64,000 nt of DNA from PVC group bacterium (GTDB taxonomy: Bacteria > Verrucomicrobiota > Kiritimatiellia > UBA8416): NCBI GenBank assembly GCA_003567005.1, contig PXBF01000078.1:1-64000 (forward strand), given 5' to 3'. A model generated the notes under the pieces. The model saw nothing but the letters and a program-made list of their open reading frames with translations, was not told where the DNA came from and did no database searches. Below, piece by piece: positions 26,207 to 34,396 of the stretch. Each line of letters begins with the position of its first letter. Position 1 is the first letter of the stretch. A program made the translations under genes and the position numbers.

Positions 26207-27604
26207 ATGCGAATGGAAAAAGATGCTTTGGGCGAGGTTGGCGTTCCGGATGAGGCCTACTATGGTGCCCAGACGCAGCGGGCGATAGAGAATTTCGATG
26301 TGGGAGATGAATGCTTACCAAGGGATCTCTTGTTGAGTCTTGCCCGGGTGAAACAGGCTGCTGCTGGTGTAAATGCCGAACTTGGGCTCTTGGATGCGCG
26401 GTTGGCCGATGCGATCAGCAAGGCTGCTGATGAGGTGATCAGCGGTGTGATTGGACGGGCTGCTTTTCCTTTGCGGATTTGGCAAAGTGGGAGTGGCACA
26501 CAGTCGAATATGAACATGAATGAGGTACTGGCAAACCGTGCCAATGAATTACTGGGAGGGGCGCGCGGGCAGAAAACACCGGTACATCCGAATGATCATG
26601 TAAATAAGGGGCAATCCACAAACGATATTTTCCCGACCGCCATGCATGTTGCTACCGGCATCGTGCTCACAGAGCGGCTGTTTCCGGCGTTGCAAAAGCT
26701 GGAAGGTATTTTGGATGAAAAGGTTACCGCGTTTGCGGATATCGTAAAAATCGGTCGTACGCATTTACAGGATGCGACCCCCTTAACGTGCGGGCAGGAG
26801 TTTTCCGGTTATGCGGCGCAAGTGCGTCAGGCCCGTGTATCTCTCGATCAGGTGTTGCCCGAAATATATCGGTTAGCCGTTGGTGGAACAGCCGTTGGGA
26901 CGGGCATCAATACGCACCCTGCATTCGGTGCCAAGGTGGCTGCTGTACTCGCGGACCGTACCGGTTTGCCTTTTGTTCAGCAGGAGAATCTGTTTGCCGG
27001 GCTTGCGGCTCATGATGCCATTGTGCGTCTATCCGGTTTGTTGCGTAGTCTTGCCGGAGCATTGTTCAAGATCGCTAATGATATCCGGTGGTTGGGCAGT
27101 GGGCCGCGCAGCGGGTTGGGGGAGTTACAGTTACCGGCCAATGAGCCCGGGAGTTCGATTATGCCGGGAAAAGTAAATCCTACCCAATGTGAGATGCTTA
27201 CGATGATTTGCTGCCGGGTGTTTGGCAATGATGCGGCGATTGCCTTTGCTGGTTCACAAGGACAATTCGAGTTGAATGTGTACAAGCCATTACTGGCACA
27301 TGCCATTCTGCAGTCCATGAACCTTTTGGCCGATGGAATCGGTTCCTTTGTTGACAAATGCCTGAAGGGTTTGACCGTGAATGAGGAACAAGTCCGTGCG
27401 CATGTGGATCGTTCCTTGATGCTGGTTACTGCACTGAATCCGCATATCGGTTATGACAAAGCTGCGGCGTTGGCGCTTCAGGCTTGGCGCGAAGGTAAGA
27501 CATTGCGTGAGGTGGCGCTGACTAGCGGTTTGTTAACGGAAGACCAATTTGATGCTTGGGTACGGCCGGTAGCGATGACAATACCAAAAGGGAGTGGAGC
27601 ATGA
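26207..27604 (+). CDS. fumC: Class II fumarate hydratase
   Basis: FumC interconverts fumarate and L-malate without an iron-sulfur cluster. The 465-residue protein carries GSGTQSNMNMNEVLANRA, the TSTND-like QSTNDIFPTAMH, and the superfamily signature GSSIMPGKVNPTQCEM with the catalytic loop Ser. The first residues (MRMEKDALGEVGVP) match fumarases; ATG 26198 or 26213 are also in frame, with AGGA at 26194-26197. The GSGTQSN/MNEV pattern favours fumarase over aspartase. It overlaps the next gene by four bases (ATGA). Confidence 0.93.
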   Translation: MRMEKDALGEVGVPDEAYYGAQTQRAIENFDVGDECLPRDLLLSLARVKQAAAGVNAELGLLDARLADAISKAADEVISGVIGRAAFPLRIWQSGSGTQSNMNMNEVLANRANELLGGARGQKTPVHPNDHVNKGQSTNDIFPTAMHVATGIVLTERLFPALQKLEGILDEKVTAFADIVKIGRTHLQDATPLTCGQEFSGYAAQVRQARVSLDQVLPEIYRLAVGGTAVGTGINTHPAFGAKVAAVLADRTGLPFVQQENLFAGLAAHDAIVRLSGLLRSLAGALFKIANDIRWLGSGPRSGLGELQLPANEPGSSIMPGKVNPTQCEMLTMICCRVFGNDAAIAFAGSQGQFELNVYKPLLAHAILQSMNLLADGIGSFVDKCLKGLTVNEEQVRAHVDRSLMLVTALNPHIGYDKAAALALQAWREGKTLREVALTSGLLTEDQFDAWVRPVAMTIPKGSGA

Positions 27605-28221
27605 GTCTTCCCATATACGTTGATTTTGATGATGTGCTGTGTGAATCCGCTCGTCGACTTGCGCAAATTTCGGGTGACCGGTACGGGAAGCCTGTCGCCT
27701 TCGAGGAAATCTACTCTTTTGATCTCAACAAGTCATTTGGACTGGATGAATCGGAGCAACTTGATTTATTTACGCTGTTTCACGATGAAGAAATGTTATA
27801 TTCGATACCGCCGATACCGGATGCGATAGCAGGCATGCAGCGATGGGCTGCGGCCGGTTGCCGGATCGAGATTGTGACGGGACGTCCGCCGGTGACCCAT
27901 GCTATTTCCTGTGCTTGGTTGGATGCCTATGAAGTGCCTTTCGATGGAATCACGTTTGTTGACAAATACGGACGTGGTCATAAGCCGGTAAAAGGGGTGC
28001 GTCAATGTAGACTTGAGGAGGTCCCAAAAACAGACTTTGCATTGGTGGTAGACGACTCGCCCGAAATGATTGCCTTTCTGGCAGAGAACACGGATTGGCC
28101 CTTGGCCTTGTTTGATCGCCCTTGGAACAGGGGCCTGGATGTTGATAATCTTCGCGATGGTGTGCAACGCTTTGCCGGCTGGCAGGCATTGCAATCTGTC
28201 CATGCAGCACCGGGAGTTTGA
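27601..28221 (+). CDS. HAD-superfamily phosphatase, 5'-nucleotidase-like
   Basis: A 206-residue soluble HAD protein. Motif I is VDFDDVLCESARR (Asp nucleophile plus Asp at +2), motif II is the VTGRPP threonine region and motif III/IV is FALVVDDSPEM. The fold and length resemble the NT5C / deoxyribonucleotidase group, but the substrate is not determined. ATG 27601 overlaps the fumC stop (ATGA) with GGGAGTGGAG upstream, so it is translationally coupled. Confidence 0.72.
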   Translation: MSLPIYVDFDDVLCESARRLAQISGDRYGKPVAFEEIYSFDLNKSFGLDESEQLDLFTLFHDEEMLYSIPPIPDAIAGMQRWAAAGCRIEIVTGRPPVTHAISCAWLDAYEVPFDGITFVDKYGRGHKPVKGVRQCRLEEVPKTDFALVVDDSPEMIAFLAENTDWPLALFDRPWNRGLDVDNLRDGVQRFAGWQALQSVHAAPGV

Positions 28222-28223
28222 TG

Positions 28224-28784
28224 ATGGATGAAAACGTTATGGATGATTTTACAGATGCAGGAGAAGAAGAGCTGCGTGGAATTTCGTGTTGGCGTTCACA
28301 AGTGCGATTCTTTCTGAGCCATGATGCCGGGCCTATCGCGCAGTTTGTGAAATATGGGATGGCCGGTGGGGTAGCTACGGTCGTTCACATTACCCTTTTT
28401 TTTCTTGTGGGGTGGCGTTTGTTCCCTTCACTGACATCGGATGACTGGATGGTTCGGTTGCTCGGTGTTTCTCCCGGGGTTGTCGAGGAAAGCCGTAGGG
28501 CATTGAATGCGGCGATCTCTACATCCATAGCGTTTGTGGTTTCTAATGCGGTTGCCTATATTCTCAATGTCTGGTTTGTGTTTCAGAAAGGCCGCCATCG
28601 TTGGATTGTGGAAGTTTCCATGTTTTATGCTGTATCAGGTATTTCCATGTTAGTAGGAACCATGCTGCAATCGATTCTGATTTACCGGTATAGCGTGATG
28701 ACGACATTGGCCTTTGGTACGAACCTGATTAGTGCGCTTCTGATCAATTATACGATGCGGCGTTTCGTTATTTTCAAGGGGTAA
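28224..28784 (+). CDS. GtrA-like membrane protein
   Basis: A 186-residue protein with an acidic cytoplasmic N-terminus (1-35) and four transmembrane helices, beginning FVKYGMAGGVATVVHITLFF and ending NLISALLINYTMRRFVIFKG. The KYxxxGxxxT...H start and the RRFVF-type end are typical of GtrA proteins, which are thought to flip or anchor polyprenyl-linked sugars for cell-surface glycosylation. The usual partner glycosyltransferase is not adjacent. ATG 28221 and 28224 are both possible; GGGAG spacing favours 28224. Confidence 0.82.
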   Translation: MDENVMDDFTDAGEEELRGISCWRSQVRFFLSHDAGPIAQFVKYGMAGGVATVVHITLFFLVGWRLFPSLTSDDWMVRLLGVSPGVVEESRRALNAAISTSIAFVVSNAVAYILNVWFVFQKGRHRWIVEVSMFYAVSGISMLVGTMLQSILIYRYSVMTTLAFGTNLISALLINYTMRRFVIFKG

Positions 28785-28788
28785 GCAG

Positions 28789-29787
28789 ATGGAATTACCA
28801 TTACTCGATGATATGCATGTGCATTTGCGGCAAGGGGCAATGTTGCGTCATGTGGTGCCTTTGACGCGAGCGGGTGGGGTTGGTCGTTGTGTCGTAATGC
28901 CCAATACCGACCCGCCCCTAACATCGGTTGATAGCGTGCGGCATTATAAGCGAGAGCTCGCGTCCTGCTCCACAGATATTGATTTTCTGATGACCTTGTA
29001 TTTGTGTCCTGCTCTGGAATCTATGGATATGGCTGCCGCAAGAGAAGCGGGGGTGGTTGGTATTAAGTGTTATCCGCAAGGCGTGACAACAAACTCGGAT
29101 TGGGGCGTGGCAGATTTGCAACGGTATGATGCATTGTTTGCTGAAATGGAACGCGAAGGGATCGTCTTGCAATTGCATGGAGAAGTGCCGCGTACACCGG
29201 CATCTGATGTATGTATATTGAATGCGGAAGAGCGTTTTCTGCCAGAGGTTGTGCGTATACACAAATCATTTCCTCGTTTGCGTGTCGTATTAGAGCATGT
29301 CACGACTGCGGCGGCTGTGGCGTGCGTGAAAGAGCTCGGGGAAAAGGTAGGGGCTACTATTACGGCGCATCACCTGGATCTCATTGTGGATGACTGGGCC
29401 GGCCGGAACCATAATTACTGCAAACCGGTTGCAAAGTATCCGCATGATCGGGACGCATTACGCGAGGTTGTTTCTTCTGCTCATCCGCGGTTTTTTCTTG
29501 GTTCGGATTCGGCACCGCATCCTCGATCGGCTAAAGAGGGAGCCTGTGGGTGTGCCGGTGTTTTTACCGCGCCTTTATTGTTGCCTTATCTCGCGGATAC
29601 GTTTGAACGCATCGGGATGCTGGATCGCTTGCATGATTTCGGGTGTGTTTTTGGACGCACCTTTTATGCATTACCCGCACCGCAAGGTCGTGTGATATTG
29701 GAAAAAACAGAACAAATCGTTCCAGATGAATATGATGGGGTGGTGCCGTATCGTGCTGGCGAGCGAATCGGCTGGCGGATTGTGTAA
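28789..29787 (+). CDS. pyrC: Dihydroorotase, PyrC type
   Basis: PyrC cyclises N-carbamoyl-aspartate to dihydroorotate in pyrimidine synthesis. The 332-residue TIM barrel has the metal ligands of the short (class II, E. coli-like) form: DDMHVHLR, the lysine of GIKCYPQG (carboxylated in this family), QLHGE, LEHVTT, TAHHL and FLGSDSAPHP. AAGGGG lies upstream of ATG 28789. It is last in the run fumC-HAD-gtrA-pyrC and converges on the KAS gene, 8 bases apart. Confidence 0.95.
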   Translation: MELPLLDDMHVHLRQGAMLRHVVPLTRAGGVGRCVVMPNTDPPLTSVDSVRHYKRELASCSTDIDFLMTLYLCPALESMDMAAAREAGVVGIKCYPQGVTTNSDWGVADLQRYDALFAEMEREGIVLQLHGEVPRTPASDVCILNAEERFLPEVVRIHKSFPRLRVVLEHVTTAAAVACVKELGEKVGATITAHHLDLIVDDWAGRNHNYCKPVAKYPHDRDALREVVSSAHPRFFLGSDSAPHPRSAKEGACGCAGVFTAPLLLPYLADTFERIGMLDRLHDFGCVFGRTFYALPAPQGRVILEKTEQIVPDEYDGVVPYRAGERIGWRIV

Positions 29788-29795
29788 GAGCCGTT

Positions 29796-31037
29796 TCAGA
29801 CCTTTTTGACGACGAGAACGGCATTGCTGCCACCGAAACCAAAACTGTTTTTCATGACATAGGGTTGCTGCATGGCAATGCGGGTGGCAGGTGCAAAATA
29901 TAGTCCCATGGCTTCTTCGTCGGGTTTTTTCAGATTCAAGGATGCTGGGATCAGTCCTTCCTCGAGACTGAGAATGGTAGCCAGCAAATCCATGGTTCCC
30001 GATCCTCCGATCATATGTCCATAATAGGGTTTGAGTGAGGATATGGGGACTTGTGCAGCGGCTGGGCCCAGTACATCCTTTATAGATAAGGCTTCGACTT
30101 TATCGTTGGCGATGGTACCTGTTCCATGCGCATGCATCCAGCCGAGCTGATGCGCATCGATATTCGCGTCCTGCAGAGCCGCGCGCATGGCTTTGGTTTG
30201 TCCTCTTGCATGGGGGGTCGTGATGTGCGTTGCATCCGAACTCTCCCCGAAACCGCAGATCTGTACTCTCGGGGTAGCTCGCCGCGACGCAGCGGATTCG
30301 ATCGATTCGAGGAAAAGGGCAGCTGCTCCTTCGCCAATTACGCAACCATCCCGGTCGCGGTCAAACGGGCGGCATGCATGAAGCACATCCTCGGATCGGC
30401 TCATGACGCCCAGATTATCCCAGGCTGCGAGGGTGAAGGGGCTAAAGATGGTATCAGTCCCTACGCATAGTGCTTGTTTCCAGTAACCTGCACGAATCAT
30501 GCGAAATGCATAGCCTAAAACAACGGTACTCGAAGCGCAGGCTGCCGCAACAACAAAATTGGGTCCAGTGAATCCGAAACGCATCGCCAATTGTGCGCTG
30601 ACAGCATTATTCATGCAGCGCGGCACAGTTGTCGGGCGCACCCAGCGCGCGCCTTTAGTGAAAAAGGTCTCATTAGCGGCAAAATAGCGTTCGACATTGG
30701 AACCGCCCGCGCCGACGAGCATTGCAATGTCACGAGGGGCTTCATGATGCTGCAGCATGCCGGCTTGTTGCAGTGCTTCTTCGGCTGCTAAAGCGGATGC
30801 ATCCATGGTGATGTCATCATAGCGGATACGCGCCGCGCGCAGGGCGGTCGTGAAAGGTGCTCGATCAATTTGTCCGCCCATTTTCGTTTTCGTGGCAACA
30901 GGTGGCGACATTTCGATTCGGTGCAGACCGCTGCGTTGTTCTCGCAAAGCGGACAGAAGTGTATGCTCTCCTATGCCAAGGCAGGAAACGCAGCCAGCGC
31001 CTGTGACAACGACTTCTTGCTCCTCACGTTGTTGCAT
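29796..31037 (-). CDS. Beta-ketoacyl-ACP synthase (KAS II / FabF-like)
   Basis: A 413-residue condensing enzyme that would extend acyl-ACP by two carbons using malonyl-ACP. The Cys-His-His triad is visible: Cys167 in AAACASST, His in HAHGTGTIANDK, and His in YYGHMIGGSGTMDLL. The glycine-rich GFGGSNAVLVV C-terminus is intact. The active-site context (ACASST instead of ACATGA) and the absence of neighbouring fab genes suggest a FabF paralogue, perhaps for a special lipid or polyene, rather than the housekeeping enzyme. It follows pilT by 16 bases, so it probably shares a transcript. Confidence 0.85.
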   Translation of the reverse strand: MQQREEQEVVVTGAGCVSCLGIGEHTLLSALREQRSGLHRIEMSPPVATKTKMGGQIDRAPFTTALRAARIRYDDITMDASALAAEEALQQAGMLQHHEAPRDIAMLVGAGGSNVERYFAANETFFTKGARWVRPTTVPRCMNNAVSAQLAMRFGFTGPNFVVAAACASSTVVLGYAFRMIRAGYWKQALCVGTDTIFSPFTLAAWDNLGVMSRSEDVLHACRPFDRDRDGCVIGEGAAALFLESIESAASRRATPRVQICGFGESSDATHITTPHARGQTKAMRAALQDANIDAHQLGWMHAHGTGTIANDKVEALSIKDVLGPAAAQVPISSLKPYYGHMIGGSGTMDLLATILSLEEGLIPASLNLKKPDEEAMGLYFAPATRIAMQQPYVMKNSFGFGGSNAVLVVKKV

Positions 31038-31053
31038 GTAATTCTATCCTTGG

Positions 31054-32142
31054 TTAATCCCCTATGATTTTTGCATCCTCGTCTAGGAAGATGCCTTGCA
31101 GATTCATACGTAACGATTCCGGGTTTGTTGCTGCGGCCATACCTTCGGTTTCCGTAATGAGCCCGTTTATGATATGCTCATATACCGAATGGTTGAAGGA
31201 TTGCATGCCATCGGCCCGGCCACCCTGGATTGCGGTTGCAATGTGATTCAGACGGTTTTGCTCCAACAGTTTACGCACGGTTGGTGTGTTAATCAGAATC
31301 TCCACTGCAGGAATAACACTTCCTTCGACATCCGGGATAAGGCGCTGACAGATTACGGCGCGTAAATTGGCTGCTAACGCGAGGCGAACATTATCCTGCT
31401 CATAGCTGGGAAAAACATTGATAATACGTGGAATGGCAAGGTCAGAAGTTCCAGCGTGGAGGGTGGAGAGAACGAGATGCCCGGTTTCAGCAGCAAGGAA
31501 TGCGGTGCGGATACTTTCGGCATCGCGCATTTCCCCAATGAGAATCACATCGGGATCCTGGCGCATCATATTCTTAAGACCTGCTTCGAAGCTCAGTGTG
31601 TCGATCCCGACTTCGCGTTGCGTGATCATGGCTTTATCGTCCGTAAATACATATTCTATGGGATCTTCAATGGTTATGATACGGCAGGGACGCGTCCGAT
31701 TGATGCTGCCAATCATGGCGGCCAAGGTTGTTGACTTACCACTACCCGTGGTACCTGACAACAATACGATACCGTTTTTTACCTTTACAATCTCGTGCAT
31801 GGTTTCGGGAAGACGAAGATCCTCAAATGTGGGGATCTTGTCTTTTACGTGTCGAAATGCAATGACAGGGATTCCCTGCGCGTTGAATACGTTTACACGA
31901 AACCGGCCTACTTCAGGTTCAAAATGTGAAAAATCGATTTCATGGTCTTTCGCATACACGTGCGTCAAGTGCTCTGGTGTAATGTTTTGCACAATCGAAC
32001 GAAGCGTTTCCAAGGAGAGTGCGGAGAGTGCTGAGGTTTCTTGTAATTCTCCATTGATGCGAAATGCGGGTGGTTGATCTGTTTTGAGATGGATGTCAGA
32101 GGCGCCCTGACGTGTTGCTTCTGTCAAAATTTGCTTTATCAT
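31054..32142 (-). CDS. pilT: Twitching-motility ATPase PilT
   Basis: PilT is the hexameric ATPase that depolymerises type IV pili. The 362-residue protein has the PAS-like N-domain start (EATRQGASDIHLKTDQPPAFRING), Walker A GTTGSGKST, Asp box IEDPIEYVF, Walker B DVILIGEMRD and His box GHLVLSTLHAG. I start at ATG 32142 (MIKQILTEA), 11 bases after AAAGGA, rather than further upstream. The C-terminus is a PilT/PilU-type helix without the AIRNLIRE motif visible in canonical PilT, so PilU is an alternative. It is separate from the pilB-pilC locus. Confidence 0.9.
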   Translation of the reverse strand: MIKQILTEATRQGASDIHLKTDQPPAFRINGELQETSALSALSLETLRSIVQNITPEHLTHVYAKDHEIDFSHFEPEVGRFRVNVFNAQGIPVIAFRHVKDKIPTFEDLRLPETMHEIVKVKNGIVLLSGTTGSGKSTTLAAMIGSINRTRPCRIITIEDPIEYVFTDDKAMITQREVGIDTLSFEAGLKNMMRQDPDVILIGEMRDAESIRTAFLAAETGHLVLSTLHAGTSDLAIPRIINVFPSYEQDNVRLALAANLRAVICQRLIPDVEGSVIPAVEILINTPTVRKLLEQNRLNHIATAIQGGRADGMQSFNHSVYEHIINGLITETEGMAAATNPESLRMNLQGIFLDEDAKIIGD

Positions 32143-32322
32143 ATTGGCTTTCGTCCTTTCCTGTCTATATACATCGGGAGCCAGATGTTGGAATCTCATT
32201 AGCTACACGGTGGCTTGTTGCAGATAAATTGCAATATTATTTTCGTCTCTGTGGTTCTTGATTTGCTATAACGTCAGTTGTATGGTTACGTACAAATTCA
32301 CTTTTTGCAGAGGGATGATTTT

Positions 32323-32547
32323 ATGTTACGTCAAGGGCTTTTGTTAATGGTTGCGGGGACAGGGACCGTGTTTGTTTTTTTGTGCTTAATGGTCATTGTG
32401 ATGATGGCTGTTGGGGCGTATTTCAAGGCGAATGAATCTCGTTTTCGTGAGGAGGCGCCGTCTGATAGCCAAGGGAAGCCAGACCGAATGCCTTCGGTGG
32501 TGGCGGCTATTGCCGTGTCGCTGAATATGAAATCAACTACGAAATAA
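32323..32547 (+). CDS. oadG: Oxaloacetate decarboxylase gamma-like small subunit (OadG)
   Basis: A 74-residue single-span membrane protein: MLRQGLLLMVAGTGTVFVFLCLMVIVMM forms the one transmembrane helix and matches the OadG/sodium-pump gamma pattern (GLxLMxxGxGxVFxFLxLMV). OadG holds the alpha and beta subunits together. AGAGGG lies 8 bases before ATG 32323. The alpha gene follows after 23 bases. A short hydrophilic tail follows the helix; it lacks the His-rich metal-binding end of some OadG proteins. Confidence 0.85.
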   Translation: MLRQGLLLMVAGTGTVFVFLCLMVIVMMAVGAYFKANESRFREEAPSDSQGKPDRMPSVVAAIAVSLNMKSTTK

Positions 32548-32570
32548 GCATAGCGAAGGATAGCAGCGTC

Positions 32571-33506
32571 ATGAGTAAGAAAAAGATAAAATTTATGTGT
32601 ACAGCGTTTCGAGACGGCTTTCAGTCGGTCTATGGCGCACGCGTTTTAACGGACGACTTTTTGCCTGCGGTTGAAGCTGCCCGGGATGCTGGCATTGATT
32701 GGATGGAAGCTGGTGGTGGAGCGCGTTTTCAATCGTTGTATTTTTACTGCAACGAGGATGCTTTCCAGATGATGGATCGTTTTCGTTCGGCCGCCGGACC
32801 CGATGTGAATTTGCAGACATTGGCGCGTGGTGTGAATGTTGTCGGGTTGGATTCACAGCCTTCGGATGTGATCAAACTGCATGCGAAACTTTTCAAAAAG
32901 CATGGTATTACGAGTATCCGTAATTTTGATGCTCTCAATGATGTCAACAATTTGATTTACAGTGGCAAGTGTATTCATGAGGCAGGTCTCAACCATCAGG
33001 TTTGTGTATCCATGATGGAGTTGCCGCCTGGGTGCACCGGTGCACATGATGCTGATTTTTACGAAAAGTGCCTGCGCTCCATCTTAGATGCAGATGTTCC
33101 TTTTGACTCGGTATGCTTCAAGGATGCATCGGGGACGGCGGTGCCGGCCACGGTATATGAAACGATCAAACGAGCACGCAAGATGTTGCCGGAAGGTACA
33201 CACATCCATTTTCACACACATGAAACGGGCGGTATCGGTGTGATGTCCTACAAGGCTGCGTTGGATGCCGGGGCCGATGCCATTGATTTATCCTTGGTTC
33301 CTGTGTCCGGAGGCACGTGCCAGCCCGATCTGGTTGTTATGTGGCATGCTTTACGCCACAGCGATTATGATTTGGGGATCGATATAGAAAAAGTGCTCGA
33401 GGCGGAACGTATTTTCAAAGAATGCATGAAAGATTATTTTGTGCCGCCCGAAGCAATTGCAGTAGAGCCTCTTATCCCTTGGAGCCCGATGCCGGGGGAG
33501 CCTTGA
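32571..33506 (+). CDS. oadA: Oxaloacetate decarboxylase alpha subunit, N-terminal part (frameshifted)
   Basis: The carboxyltransferase domain of OadA (also called pyruvate carboxylase subunit B). It carries the RDGFQS metal/substrate loop, DWMEAGGGARF, FKDASGT with the catalytic lysine, and HFHTHETGG zinc ligands. The frame stops at 33504-33506 in the middle of the conserved MPGGALTANTQM stretch. The rest of the protein continues without loss in the -1 frame from 33497. One extra G in the run 33494-33498 would restore a 601-residue OadA. So the gene is a single gene with a real mutation, a sequencing slip, or a -1 recoding site. Confidence 0.85.
   Translation: MSKKKIKFMCTAFRDGFQSVYGARVLTDDFLPAVEAARDAGIDWMEAGGGARFQSLYFYCNEDAFQMMDRFRSAAGPDVNLQTLARGVNVVGLDSQPSDVIKLHAKLFKKHGITSIRNFDALNDVNNLIYSGKCIHEAGLNHQVCVSMMELPPGCTGAHDADFYEKCLRSILDADVPFDSVCFKDASGTAVPATVYETIKRARKMLPEGTHIHFHTHETGGIGVMSYKAALDAGADAIDLSLVPVSGGTCQPDLVVMWHALRHSDYDLGIDIEKVLEAERIFKECMKDYFVPPEAIAVEPLIPWSPMPGEP
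33494..33498 (+). other. Frameshift site in oadA (G5 run)
   Basis: The reading frame changes by -1 inside five G at 33494-33498. A -1 slip of the GGG codon at 33495-33497 gives exactly the family sequence Pro-Gly-Gly-Ala-Leu-Thr, and so does insertion of one G. The next codons in the original frame end in TGA at 33504. Confidence 0.8.
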
Positions 33507-34375
33507 CAGCCAATACGCAAATGTTACGGGACCATGACATCATGGATCGTTTTGGAGAGATGATTCATGCCATGGGTGATGTCGTTCGGAAAGGTGGCTT
33601 TGGAACGTCGGTTACCCCTGTATCCCAGTTTTATTTCCAGCAAGCCTTCAATAATGTGTTATTCGGTCCATGGAAAAAAATTGCCGAGGGATATGGGAAA
33701 ATGGTGTTGGGGTATTATGGGAAAACACCTGTTGAACCGGACCCCGAAGTTGTTCGCATAGCCTCCGAGGAGCTGGGGTTAAAGCCAACAGACGTAACGC
33801 CATTAGAGTTGGACGATGCGAACCCGAAGAAGGGGTTGAAAGCGGCTGCCGTCATGCTGGATGAAGCGGGCATTGAAAAGACGGATGAGAACCTTTTTAT
33901 TGCGGCAACCTGCAAGGAAAAGGGCGTCACGTTCTTAAAGGGTGAAGCCAAGTTGATGATTCGCAAGAATGAGCCGCCAGCTAGCGCTTCGGGTACATCA
34001 TCAGATGCGGATGTCTTCACAGTTGATGTTAACGGTACATCCTACGTCGTACAAAAAGAAGATGGTGCATTGGTGGTGGATGGCAATCGCTATCAGATTT
34101 CGGTATCAGAGGGAGGGGATGCTCCTGCAGCGGCGCCTTCCGGAGGGGGGGGCGGCGGAGAAGCAGAAGAAATAACAGCCCCGATGCCCGGTAGCGTATT
34201 CAAGGTCGTTTGTAAAGAGGGCGATTCCGTTGCGGAGGGGGATCAGCTTGTTATTCTCGAGGCGATGAAAATGGAAGTTCCCGTCAAGGCTCCAAAAGCC
34301 GGTACGGTCGCATCGTTGCTGGTTGCTCCCGGGGATGCGATTACATCAGGGCAAGTACTCTTGAAAATCAGCTGA
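33497..34375 (+). CDS. oadA: Oxaloacetate decarboxylase alpha subunit, C-terminal part with biotin domain
   Basis: The continuation of the preceding gene in another frame. It resumes with GALTANTQMLRD, then GFGTSVTPVSQFYFQQAF and FGPWKKIAEGYG (the rest of the conserved carboxyltransferase domain), an association region, a Gly-rich linker encoded over eight G (34145-34152) and a biotinyl domain with the biotin-lysine motif EAMKM. No ribosome-binding site precedes any internal start here, so it is unlikely to be an independent gene. With oadG and oadB it would form the Na+-translocating decarboxylase. Confidence 0.83.
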   Translation, partial: GALTANTQMLRDHDIMDRFGEMIHAMGDVVRKGGFGTSVTPVSQFYFQQAFNNVLFGPWKKIAEGYGKMVLGYYGKTPVEPDPEVVRIASEELGLKPTDVTPLELDDANPKKGLKAAAVMLDEAGIEKTDENLFIAATCKEKGVTFLKGEAKLMIRKNEPPASASGTSSDADVFTVDVNGTSYVVQKEDGALVVDGNRYQISVSEGGDAPAAAPSGGGGGGEAEEITAPMPGSVFKVVCKEGDSVAEGDQLVILEAMKMEVPVKAPKAGTVASLLVAPGDAITSGQVLLKIS

Positions 34376-34396
34376 TCGCGCAGGGAGATTACGATT

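Noticed and set aside
26207..27604. Aspartate ammonia-lyase instead of fumarase
   Set aside because: The SGTQSNMNMNEV and N-terminal pattern fit FumC better, though the two families are close.
31418..32077. 219-residue open frame on the plus strand across pilT
   Set aside because: Low-complexity shadow of the conserved pilT frame; no start signal.
33494..33506. Classic X-XXY-YYZ programmed -1 frameshift site in oadA
   Set aside because: The bases G-GGG-GAG do not let the A-site tRNA re-pair fully; kept only as a weaker alternative to an indel.
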